Assembly: GCA_038317685.1 (NCBI GenBank) | Contig: JBBQBQ010000227.1 | Coordinates: 1-5,666, forward strand | Direction: 5' to 3' | Source: JBBQBQ01 sp038317685 | Lineage (GTDB): Bacteria > Desulfobacterota > Desulfuromonadia > Desulfuromonadales > DDH964 | Length of the DNA stretch: 5,666 bases | In this document: positions 1 to 5,666 of the stretch, in pieces | How positions within the stretch are numbered: the first letter of the stretch is position 1 | Layout: the number at the start of each line of letters is the position of its first letter | Translations under genes and position numbers: made by a program | Notes under the pieces: generated by a model | Told to the model about the DNA's origin: nothing | Databases searched by the model: none | Seen by the model: only the letters and a program-made list of their open reading frames with translations

Positions 1-1
1 C

Positions 2-535
2 GGGCTCAATACCCTCCAGTATTTCTGGACCGCCCGCACTCCGGATGGGGCGGGGCAGGATCTGGAGCGGATTCTCCGCCACTACCTGTCCGCCTGGAAC
101 CTCTCGCGGGTGGCCCTCATCGGCTACTCCTTCGGCGCCGACGTCCTCCCCTTCATGGCCGGACGCCTGCCGGATGACCTGCGGAGACGAATCGCCGTGG
201 TGGCCCTTCTTGCGCCGTCCCGGAGCGCAAACTTCGAATTTCATCTGAGCGACTGGCTGGGTGGGGGGAGCGAAGGGGGGATGCCGGTAGCACCGGAATT
301 GGCGCGGCTGGAGGGGCTGAAGATCCTCTGTCTCTATGGCCGCGCGGAGGGGGAGAGCCTCTGCCGGGAGCTGCCGCCGCAGCCAGGATCGATCCAGGTG
401 ATTCCCCTGGCGGGAGGACACCACCTGGGGAAGGATTACGGCAAGCTCGCCGATTTCATCCTGAACCAAGCCCGGACCGACGGAGCGAAGCTCAATGAAC
501 CCGGAGGTCCCGGAGGGCCTCCCGCAGGACGTTGA
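2..535 (+). CDS. VirJ/AcvB-family alpha/beta hydrolase, C-terminal part (5' end outside window)
   Basis: The frame is open from the left edge to a TGA at 533-535, giving 177 visible residues. The fragment carries the nucleophile elbow GYSFGADVLPF (Ser about residue 43 of the fragment), a segment KILCLYGRAEGESLC with two cysteines (about 110 and 121), and a GGHH motif (about 138-141) that would supply the catalytic His. This combination and order is characteristic of the bacterial virulence protein VirJ/AcvB family, which are periplasmic serine-hydrolase-fold proteins. Agrobacterium AcvB has been described as a lysyl-phosphatidylglycerol hydrolase, and relatives can neighbour an MprF/LpiA-type lysyl-PG synthase. 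The same substrate here is only inference. The acid residue of the triad is not certain; Glu in the GRAEGE segment is a candidate. The last 14 residues are Gly/Pro-rich and lie in DNA shared with the convergent kinase gene. The signal peptide and start are not visible. Confidence 0.85.
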   Translation, partial: GLNTLQYFWTARTPDGAGQDLERILRHYLSAWNLSRVALIGYSFGADVLPFMAGRLPDDLRRRIAVVALLAPSRSANFEFHLSDWLGGGSEGGMPVAPELARLEGLKILCLYGRAEGESLCRELPPQPGSIQVIPLAGGHHLGKDYGKLADFILNQARTDGAKLNEPGGPGGPPAGR

Positions 536-3452
536 TCCGATAAGGTTTTTGCAGGAATCCGGCCAGTCCCTTGCCGACGAAGCGCTGCGCCACCTCCTGT
601 TCATTGTAACCACTGGAGATGATGACCTTGACCTCGGGGTCGAGACGGCGCAGCTCCCGAAAAGCCTCCTCTCCTCCCATGTGCGGCATGGTCAGGTCCA
701 TCAGAACCAGCCGAATGGTCTGGCGATGGGCTTCGAAGAGCTTCAGCGCCTCTCGGCCATCCACCGCCGTCAACACCTCATAACCCAACTCCTGCAACAT
801 CATCGTGCCGACGGCTCGGACCGACTCTTCATCATCGACCAGCAGGATCTGCCCGCTCCCGTGCCAGGCAGCCTCCTCTTTCGAAGCATCCGGCCCGTCC
901 GCCGGCCGAGAGGCCCCGGGAAGGAGCACCTTGATGCTCGTCCCCTTGCCGACTTCGCTGTAAACCTTGATGGCCCCATGATGCCCCCGGATGATCCCCA
1001 GCACGGCAGCCATCCCCAGTCCCCGGCCGGTGAACTTGGTGCTGAAGAATGGATCGAAGATCCGCTGAGTCGTCTCCTGGTCCATGCCGCAACCGGTATC
1101 GGCGACTTCGAAATAGACATAAAGGCCGGCTTTCAGCCCCTCATCGAGCCAGGTATCCTTAAGGTAGTTGCCGTCACATTCCATGACGCCGGTCGCGATG
1201 GCGATGATGCCGCTCTTCTCGCCGATCGCCTCGGAAGCATTGATGACCAGGTTCATGATCACTTGCCGGAGTTGGGTCGCATCCCCCTCCACGGCCGGCA
1301 GGTGGCGGCTGAAATTGAAGCGCAGCAGCGCCTTCTTGGAGATTGACACCTCGAGCATGTGGACCATTTCTTCGATGACCCGGTTCAGGTCGAGGTTTTC
1401 GACGACGAATTTCCCCTTTCCGGAATAGGCGAGCATCTGGCTGGCCAGGTCGGCGGCCTTGCCGGCGGCCTTCCCGATCTGTTGCAGATAGCTCACCGCC
1501 GGAGATTCGGCGGGGAGGCGCATCAGAGCCAGGTCGGTGTTCCCCAGGATCGCCATCAGGATGTTGTTGAAGTCATGGGCGATACCGCCGGCCAGAACCC
1601 CCAGGCTCTCCAGCTTCTGGACATGGAGCATCTGCTCTTCGATGCGCCGGTTCTCCTCCTCCAGGTGTTTCTCCTCGGTGACGTCCTGACCAAGGACCAA
1701 GAGATGCGGTCGCCCCTCCACCAGGAACCGGGAGAGATGGTAACGGCCCTGCAAGTGCCGGCCGAAGGAGGTGGCCAAATCCATCTCGACCAGCCTGTCC
1801 TCGCCATCGGCCAGAACCCTTTCGGCGGTCTCGACCAGACTCGTCGCCCGCCAGGATTCGAGATCCCGAAAGTTTTGGGCCAGCAGCTTCTCCATCGATC
1901 CGCCGGCGATCTCCGCCGCGGCCTGGTTGACCCTGACACAATCCCCGCTCACACCGTCGAAGACGCGGATTCCGACCGGAGATTGGGCGAGCAGCGCCTC
2001 AGTGAAGGCCAGGGCCCGACGCCGCCCTTCCTCAGCCTGGAGCCGGTAGGACAGGTCCTTGAAGATGGCCACCAGGCCGACTTCGGCATTCATCGATGGA
2101 TCGGGGACGGCGCAGGAGAGGAGGACCGGAACCGAACTTCCGGCGGAGATCCGCAGCAGGGTTTCATGGTCCTGCAGCATCCCGCGACGGAGGATCTCGG
2201 AAAGGAACTCCTCCGCTTCAGCGGACGACCCGGCGAGGAGATCGACGATGGGCGATCCGACCAGGTCCTTCAATTCCCGATTCAGCAACTGCAGGGCGGC
2301 GGTATTCACCCTGAGGATGCGCATCTCCCGATCAAAGAGGATCAGGGGATCGATGATCGATTGCAGGATGCTTTGCACCGCGTCGCGGGCCCCCAAGGCC
2401 TGCGAAATCTTCAGGCTCATCTGATTCAAGGAGTCGGCGACCGTTTCCAGTTCGTCACCGGAGCGGATCTCCAAAGTCTCCTTCATCTGGCCGGCTGCAA
2501 TGAGGGCGGTGTGACGGATCACCTTGGTCAGGTTGCGGGAGAGCGGTTGGGCAATGCGCCGGGCGAGGAGGAGCCCCAGGGCCAGTGCGAGCAGGGCTGT
2601 GCCGAGACCATACCAGGCGAGGCGGGTCGACGGTTCGATGAATTCGGCATAGGGGAGAACCGTCAGGACCGACCAGCGAAGCGGGGTGACGACTGCTCGT
2701 GCCGCCAGGGCTTTGCCCCCGTCGATTTCGACCAGGCTCGTTCCTGAGGAGGAGCCGCCTTCCTCGCCGATCAGCGCCCGCAACGCTGCGTCCCCTGGGA
2801 GGGGCTTTAACAGCAGAAGGGGGTCGGGATGATAAAGAACCCTCCCGTCGCCATCGACCAGGATTGCGTAGCCGCTTCGCCCCAGCTTCAGACCCGGCAA
2901 GTCCCTGGTCAAATCCGGCAGGGGAATTTCCGCCTTCAGAACCCCCTGGAATTCATCGCCGAAATATCCGAACCGGGCCAGCCAGAGGGTAAGACAAGGT
3001 TCCCTGAGTTCGGGGCTGACGGCGACGCCGCCAAAGACGATCATATTTCTCCGTCCCACCGCTTCGGCGAAGCGGGGATCGACGCCATAGTCGAGAAGCA
3101 GGGGACTCTTCTCTCCTTTGACGACCCTGACCTCCTCCTGCCCAACTTCGTTGAGATAGCTCAAAACCGGCAGCGACTGGGAAAATTTGGCAAGATGGCC
3201 GGCCAAGGCCAGTTCCCGAAAATTGTTTTTAAAGTCAAGGGTCTCCACTCGTTCGAGAACCTCCATCCGGTTACGGAGATGCCCTTCGATACGATGGGCA
3301 TAGTCGGAGGCGAGGATGACGAGTTTTTCCTGCTGATCGGCATCGATGGACCGGTGGACGAACCCGTAAAAAATGCCGGCCAACAACACCAGGCTGCAGA
3401 CGATCGGGACGGCATAGGCAATGAAGATTTTTTTGCGGAGGGTTTGGCCCAT
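492..3452 (-). CDS. Membrane-bound hybrid sensor histidine kinase (dCache-like sensor, HAMP, 2x PAS, HisKA, HATPase, receiver)
   Basis: This 986-residue protein senses a signal and autophosphorylates. TM1 is at about 9-31. A periplasmic region at about 32-275 looks like a double-Cache sensor; its distal half has the typical GRSGYAILVDGDGRVLYHPD stretch (191-210). TM2 is at about 279-297, followed by HAMP (about 297-350). Two PAS domains lie at about 357-470 and 480-592, then a short coiled coil (593-615). The HisKA H-box GGIAHDFNNIL has phospho-acceptor His626. The HATPase has N-box Asn734/Asn738, G1 DTGCGM (785-790), F-box IFDPFF (798-803) and G2 GRGLGMA (809-815). A C-terminal receiver (about 867-986) has acidic Asp873/Asp874, phospho-acceptor Asp919, Ser946/Ser947 and Lys969. 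All key residues are intact. The ATG at 3450-3452 was chosen because TM1 begins directly after it and a GAGGAAG ribosome site precedes it. The PstS-like gene lies 70 nt upstream on the same strand, so the two are probably one operon. No DNA-binding output domain or separate response regulator is present. The ligand is unknown. Confidence 0.95.
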   Translation of the reverse strand: MGQTLRKKIFIAYAVPIVCSLVLLAGIFYGFVHRSIDADQQEKLVILASDYAHRIEGHLRNRMEVLERVETLDFKNNFRELALAGHLAKFSQSLPVLSYLNEVGQEEVRVVKGEKSPLLLDYGVDPRFAEAVGRRNMIVFGGVAVSPELREPCLTLWLARFGYFGDEFQGVLKAEIPLPDLTRDLPGLKLGRSGYAILVDGDGRVLYHPDPLLLLKPLPGDAALRALIGEEGGSSSGTSLVEIDGGKALAARAVVTPLRWSVLTVLPYAEFIEPSTRLAWYGLGTALLALALGLLLARRIAQPLSRNLTKVIRHTALIAAGQMKETLEIRSGDELETVADSLNQMSLKISQALGARDAVQSILQSIIDPLILFDREMRILRVNTAALQLLNRELKDLVGSPIVDLLAGSSAEAEEFLSEILRRGMLQDHETLLRISAGSSVPVLLSCAVPDPSMNAEVGLVAIFKDLSYRLQAEEGRRRALAFTEALLAQSPVGIRVFDGVSGDCVRVNQAAAEIAGGSMEKLLAQNFRDLESWRATSLVETAERVLADGEDRLVEMDLATSFGRHLQGRYHLSRFLVEGRPHLLVLGQDVTEEKHLEEENRRIEEQMLHVQKLESLGVLAGGIAHDFNNILMAILGNTDLALMRLPAESPAVSYLQQIGKAAGKAADLASQMLAYSGKGKFVVENLDLNRVIEEMVHMLEVSISKKALLRFNFSRHLPAVEGDATQLRQVIMNLVINASEAIGEKSGIIAIATGVMECDGNYLKDTWLDEGLKAGLYVYFEVADTGCGMDQETTQRIFDPFFSTKFTGRGLGMAAVLGIIRGHHGAIKVYSEVGKGTSIKVLLPGASRPADGPDASKEEAAWHGSGQILLVDDEESVRAVGTMMLQELGYEVLTAVDGREALKLFEAHRQTIRLVLMDLTMPHMGGEEAFRELRRLDPEVKVIISSGYNEQEVAQRFVGKGLAGFLQKPYRINVLREALRDLRVH

Positions 3453-3462
3453 GGGGAACTTT

Positions 3463-3469
3463 CTTCCTC
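3463..3469 (-). promoter_or_regulatory. Ribosome binding site of the hybrid kinase gene
   Basis: On the minus strand GAGGAAG lies 10 nt before the ATG at 3450-3452. It supports that start for the kinase and independent translation initiation after the upstream binding-protein gene. The spacing is slightly long but acceptable. Confidence 0.55.
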
Positions 3470-3522
3470 GAAAAATATCTATCGGCCGGGCGCTGCCACC
3501 ACGAACGGCGTCCCGGGACCTC

Positions 3523-4335
3523 TCAGCGGGGGGCCTTGGCCGGTACCAACCCGGCTTTTCGAATCACCCCTTGTCCCTCCGGGCTGAAGAGATAGGCGAT
3601 GAATTGCCTGGCCAAGGGGGAAAGATCACCCTTCCAGACCAGTCCGAGGGGGATGACAAGTGGATAGCGACCCTCTTGAACGTTCTCCTGTGTCGGTGTC
3701 GTCCCGTTGAAGGAGAGGGGGGTGATGACCCTCCCGTTCAGGGCCGCCAGGGGCACATAGCCCAGCGTGTGGGGATATTGTTCCAGAATCTGCACTGTCT
3801 CCGGAGTCGAATAGACCGTCTTCCCTGCCGGTTCCCCAATCGCCTTGAAAGCCGGGAGGAAGCTCTCTATGGCGCTTCGCGAAGAGTCGTCCGGTTCCCG
3901 GTTGGCAACGTAGATGGTGTGGGCCGGGCAACTGCCCAGCACTCCCCAGTCACCAATCTTCCCGGAGAATATGCCGACGACCTGATCGCTGTTCAGGTCG
4001 CTCAGACAGGGGCTACTGAGATGAGCAGCAAAGACCACCGGTGACAGGGCGAAGCAACGATAGGCGAGCCCCGCCTTCGCTTCCTCAGCCTTGAGGGGAC
4101 GGGCCACCCTGGCCAGCACCGTCTTCCCCGAAAGGACGTTCTTGATCCCCCCCGAACTGCCGATGCTCTCCGGGATATCGATGCTCGTCCCCGGATGCCC
4201 GGTCTCGTAGGCACGGGCGAGGGTCTGCAACAGCGTCTGGCTATCGCCGGTGCCGGGAATCACCAGGGTCTCGCCTGCCAGAGCCGCGCAGGAGAGGCTG
4301 AGGATGGTGCATATCATCAGGCAGATCATGCGCAT
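3523..4335 (-). CDS. PstS-like periplasmic substrate-binding protein, divergent; probable sensory partner of the kinase
   Basis: The 270-residue product has a Sec signal peptide: MRMICLMICTILSLSCAALA, with likely signal peptidase I cleavage after A-L-A (residue 20). The Cys at 16 lacks a proper lipobox. The mature protein follows the PstS/PBP-like order: IPGTGDSQ (26-33) in the first binding loop, IGSSGGIKNVLSGK (58-71), ARVARPL (75-81), the family hallmark IFSGKIGDW (122-130), a loop NREPDDSSR (145-153) where PstS has R-S-D-G-S-G-T, and LGYVPL (191-196). In PstS the third motif reads roughly G-A-S-D-x-P-L; here the phosphate-contacting Asp is absent, so the ligand may not be phosphate. The reading frame extends upstream to a GTG at 4410, but ATG 4335 is preferred because it starts the signal peptide and has a ribosome site. 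No pstC/A/B genes are adjacent. The kinase gene follows after 70 nt with no terminator, which suggests a role in signal sensing rather than uptake (inference). Confidence 0.88.
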   Translation of the reverse strand: MRMICLMICTILSLSCAALAGETLVIPGTGDSQTLLQTLARAYETGHPGTSIDIPESIGSSGGIKNVLSGKTVLARVARPLKAEEAKAGLAYRCFALSPVVFAAHLSSPCLSDLNSDQVVGIFSGKIGDWGVLGSCPAHTIYVANREPDDSSRSAIESFLPAFKAIGEPAGKTVYSTPETVQILEQYPHTLGYVPLAALNGRVITPLSFNGTTPTQENVQEGRYPLVIPLGLVWKGDLSPLARQFIAYLFSPEGQGVIRKAGLVPAKAPR

Positions 4336-4345
4336 GGCGGGGGGG

Positions 4346-4352
4346 TCCCTCT
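4346..4352 (-). promoter_or_regulatory. Ribosome binding site of the PstS-like gene
   Basis: On the minus strand AGAGGGA lies 10 nt before the ATG at 4333-4335, separated by a C-rich spacer that contains a run of seven C. A second in-frame ATG (4327-4329) would be 16 nt away, so the first ATG fits better. The site also argues against the upstream GTG at 4410 as the start. Confidence 0.5.
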
Positions 4353-4400
4353 TCCAGTGTCGGCCTTCATGGGTCTGGGGGAAATAAATGGCTTCGGTGG

Positions 4401-4450
4401 CCGGTTCCACTCCCCCGCGTCGATGCGGGTCAGGGCCAGTCGGGAACCGG
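4401..4450. repeat. 8-bp inverted repeat CCGGTTCC / GGAACCGG in the leader of the PstS-like gene
   Basis: CCGGTTCC at 4401-4408 and GGAACCGG at 4443-4450 are perfect inverse copies with centres 42 bp apart. A related GGAACCGC lies at 4503-4510. They flank the AT-rich segment that could hold the promoter, so they could be an operator, but GC-rich DNA gives such octamers by chance fairly often. Between the inverted copies lies a small hairpin, CCCGC (4414-4418) pairing with GCGGG (4425-4429) around a 6-nt loop. Confidence 0.3.
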
Positions 4451-4478
4451 GGAGGCCGCCGGCAGTAGCTTTAGATTA

Positions 4479-4507
4479 ATTTTAACAGGACCGGGGCCAA
4501 GGGGAAC
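4479..4507 (-). promoter_or_regulatory. Candidate promoter for the PstS-like / hybrid kinase operon
   Basis: An AT-rich island (about 4469-4487) stands out in otherwise GC-rich intergenic DNA. On the minus strand it contains TAAAAT (4479-4484), a 5-of-6 match to the sigma-70 -10 box. The -35 side is poor: TTCCCC (4501-4506) at 16 bp. An alternative pairing is TTGGCC with TAATCT at 16 bp, covering about 4475-4502. No sigma-54 GG-N10-GC element was found. The location, downstream of the cytochrome terminator and about 145 bp before the ATG, is right for a promoter, but the exact boxes are uncertain. Confidence 0.3.
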
Positions 4508-4517
4508 CGCCAACGGC

Positions 4518-4546
4518 AAAAAAATCGCCCCGAAGGTTCGGGGCGA
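4518..4546 (-). terminator. Rho-independent terminator of the cytochrome gene
   Basis: A perfect 10-bp inverted repeat, TCGCCCCGAA (4525-4534) and TTCGGGGCGA (4537-4546), is separated by 2 nt; in RNA the innermost pairs would open to form the loop. On the minus strand it is followed immediately by seven T (4518-4524). It begins 7 nt after the cytochrome stop codon. There is no T-run on the plus-strand side, so it acts only on minus-strand transcription. It separates the cytochrome unit from the PstS-like/kinase unit. Confidence 0.92.
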
Positions 4547-4553
4547 AGGACCG

Positions 4554-5666
4554 TTACTGCAGCGCCGAAACCGGTCCGCCCCGGCCTTTCTGCATCGGGT
4601 ACGGAGTGTGGACCGGCACGATCTCCCCTGCGGCCATCAACTCCTTGATGCGGACCACCAACTCGCGCAGGTCCTCGAACTGCTGATCGTTGAAATCGAG
4701 CCGCGGCATGGCGGCGCCCGGTTGCAGGTAGGTGGGGTCGTGGACGAAATTGATCAGGTAGTTGATCTCCAGCTTTTCCATGGTCAGCAGCAGATCCGGG
4801 GCGAAGACATAAGGCGAGGCGATCCTCGGCTTCGGCTCCTTGGGGTGCAGGTCGCCGAAGGCGTGGCAGGAGAAACAGATCTGGACGGTGCCGTGAACCG
4901 CCACCAGATCGCGCACCTGCTCGCCGATGGAGGTCGGCACAAAAGTCAACGGCTGTTGCTGGTAGAGCCGGGTATGGCAGGGGAAACAGTCGTAGCTTTG
5001 CCAGGGTTCGCCGCGAAAACGGTCGGCGGGAGTCTTGGCCCAGGCGACCTGGGGGAGATAGGCGGCGACGACACCGATTTCGGCCCGGCTCAAGCTCGGC
5101 ACAGCATTGGGTGAGGTGAAATTCAGCATCATCAGGTCAGACAACATCGGCCGCATGCGGTACGGCTGGGCGAGGAAAGTCTGCAACCAGCCCGGTTCGT
5201 ACTTGTAGCGTTTCCAGGTCAGATTGGGAGCGTGGTCCGGTCCGAACCCCTCGATATTATGGCAACCCCGGCAGCGGCCGGCCTTGACCAAGCCCCGCCC
5301 CATCTCCAGTTGGGCCGCCAATTCGTCCTGGTCCGCCTTCCGGGTCGTGACCGGATGTTCCACCGGCTTGCGCCGGGCCAGTTCCGCCGGGTCGCTGTTC
5401 AGGGCCTGGGAGAGGGTTCCACAGGCGTCCGGACCGGCGCATGAACGGACCTTGGAGACGTCGGCGTCGCCGGCGAAACCCCCATCAATGACGATGCTCT
5501 GCAATTCATAGTCGACCAGGACCCAGCTCTTTTCCGGAATCTCCCGGAAAAGTTCCTTTCCCTGAAAGACATCGATGACATTGCTGCATTCGAGGGGGCC
5601 CTGGCGGTGATCGCCATAGGCGAGGGTCACCCAGGTCACCCGGTCGCCCGCCAGCTGTTTCGTTTC
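4554..5666 (-). CDS. Multihaem c-type cytochrome, C-terminal part (5' end outside window)
   Basis: The frame is open from the right edge to TAA at 4554-4556, about 370 visible residues. The only nearby start is a GTG at 5637-5639 inside continuous coding sequence with no signal peptide, so the true start lies beyond the window. Numbering from that GTG codon, there are three CXXCH haem sites: CRGCH (123-127), CFPCH (218-222) and CFSCH (255-259). Haem 1 is followed by a class-I-like pattern GFGPDHAPNL ... WLQTFLAQPYRMRPML, giving Met162 or Met165 as possible sixth ligand. Haem 3 is followed by AAMPRLDF (Met311), another typical distal Met. Haems 2 and 3 are 33 residues apart; the sixth ligand of haem 2 is unclear. 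The first 75 or so visible residues carry no haem site but contain Cys18, Cys67 and Cys73, and I do not recognise that domain. The protein is probably periplasmic or membrane-anchored and transfers electrons in a respiratory chain; its partners are not visible. It ends at its own terminator. Confidence 0.9.
   Translation of the reverse strand, partial: ETKQLAGDRVTWVTLAYGDHRQGPLECSNVIDVFQGKELFREIPEKSWVLVDYELQSIVIDGGFAGDADVSKVRSCAGPDACGTLSQALNSDPAELARRKPVEHPVTTRKADQDELAAQLEMGRGLVKAGRCRGCHNIEGFGPDHAPNLTWKRYKYEPGWLQTFLAQPYRMRPMLSDLMMLNFTSPNAVPSLSRAEIGVVAAYLPQVAWAKTPADRFRGEPWQSYDCFPCHTRLYQQQPLTFVPTSIGEQVRDLVAVHGTVQICFSCHAFGDLHPKEPKPRIASPYVFAPDLLLTMEKLEINYLINFVHDPTYLQPGAAMPRLDFNDQQFEDLRELVVRIKELMAAGEIVPVHTPYPMQKGRGGPVSALQ

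Noticed and set aside
499..522. GGAGG/CCTCC inverted repeat at the convergent gene ends as a terminator
   Set aside because: The stem is short, no T-run follows on either strand, and the bases are coding on both strands.
495..1346. 283-codon plus-strand open frame starting inside the hydrolase tail
   Set aside because: It is antisense to the kinase HATPase and receiver regions, which retain all catalytic motifs. No family resemblance was seen.
1359..2747. 462-codon plus-strand open frame antisense to the kinase
   Set aside because: It lies wholly inside the kinase gene, whose domains are unambiguous. The translation has no recognisable motifs and is rich in Gln/Gly/Asp, as expected for the antisense of GC-rich coding DNA.
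3510..3519. 10-bp palindrome GTCCCGGGAC between binding protein and kinase genes
   Set aside because: It is short and GC-only apart from one T and one A, has no T-run and no partner copy. It is likely chance, and not a terminator.
2829..3587. 252-codon plus-strand open frame over the kinase sensor region
   Set aside because: It is a shadow of the kinase N-terminus, crosses the intergenic gap into the binding-protein gene, and has no motifs.
4336..4410. N-terminal extension of the PstS-like protein from a GTG at 4410
   Set aside because: It would place 25 polar residues before the signal peptide and lacks a good ribosome site; the ATG at 4335 has both a ribosome site and an immediate signal peptide.
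5637..5639. GTG as the start codon of the cytochrome
   Set aside because: The frame continues open to the window edge and no signal peptide follows the GTG, which a periplasmic cytochrome c requires. The gene is therefore treated as partial.

Overview
The window is GC-rich bacterial DNA, densely coded. A long hybrid sensor kinase with a periplasmic sensor, a divergent PstS-like periplasmic protein and a three-haem c-type cytochrome suggest a Gram-negative environmental bacterium. The style is that of Desulfuromonadales (Geobacter/Desulfuromonas relatives), but this is inferred from gene content and protein style; nothing in the window fixes the taxon.

Layout, left to right. (1) Positions 2-535, plus strand: the C-terminal part of a VirJ/AcvB-family alpha/beta hydrolase, cut by the left edge. 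(2) Positions 492-3452, minus strand: a 986-residue hybrid histidine kinase (TM, periplasmic dCache-like sensor, TM, HAMP, two PAS domains, HisKA with HDFNN H-box, HATPase, C-terminal receiver). Its 3' end overlaps the hydrolase gene tail to tail by 44 nt. (3) Positions 3523-4335, minus strand: a secreted PstS-like substrate-binding protein, 70 nt upstream of the kinase with no terminator between them, so probably co-transcribed. (4) Positions 4336-4553: the only sizeable intergenic stretch. It holds the leader and an AT-rich promoter candidate for the binding protein/kinase pair, short GGAACCG repeats, and a strong intrinsic terminator for the next gene. (5) Positions 4554-5666, minus strand: the C-terminal part of a periplasmic cytochrome c with three CXXCH sites, running off the right edge.

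The binding protein and kinase look like a sensory unit: a periplasmic ligand-binding protein made just before a membrane kinase with a large periplasmic sensor. No ABC transporter permease or ATPase is adjacent, and the binding protein departs from the classical phosphate-site motifs. Signal output would pass through the kinase's own receiver domain to a partner that is not in the window. The cytochrome belongs to a separate transcription unit that ends at its own terminator. The hydrolase is convergent with the kinase and probably functionally unrelated. No RNA genes, mobile elements or CRISPR arrays were seen.
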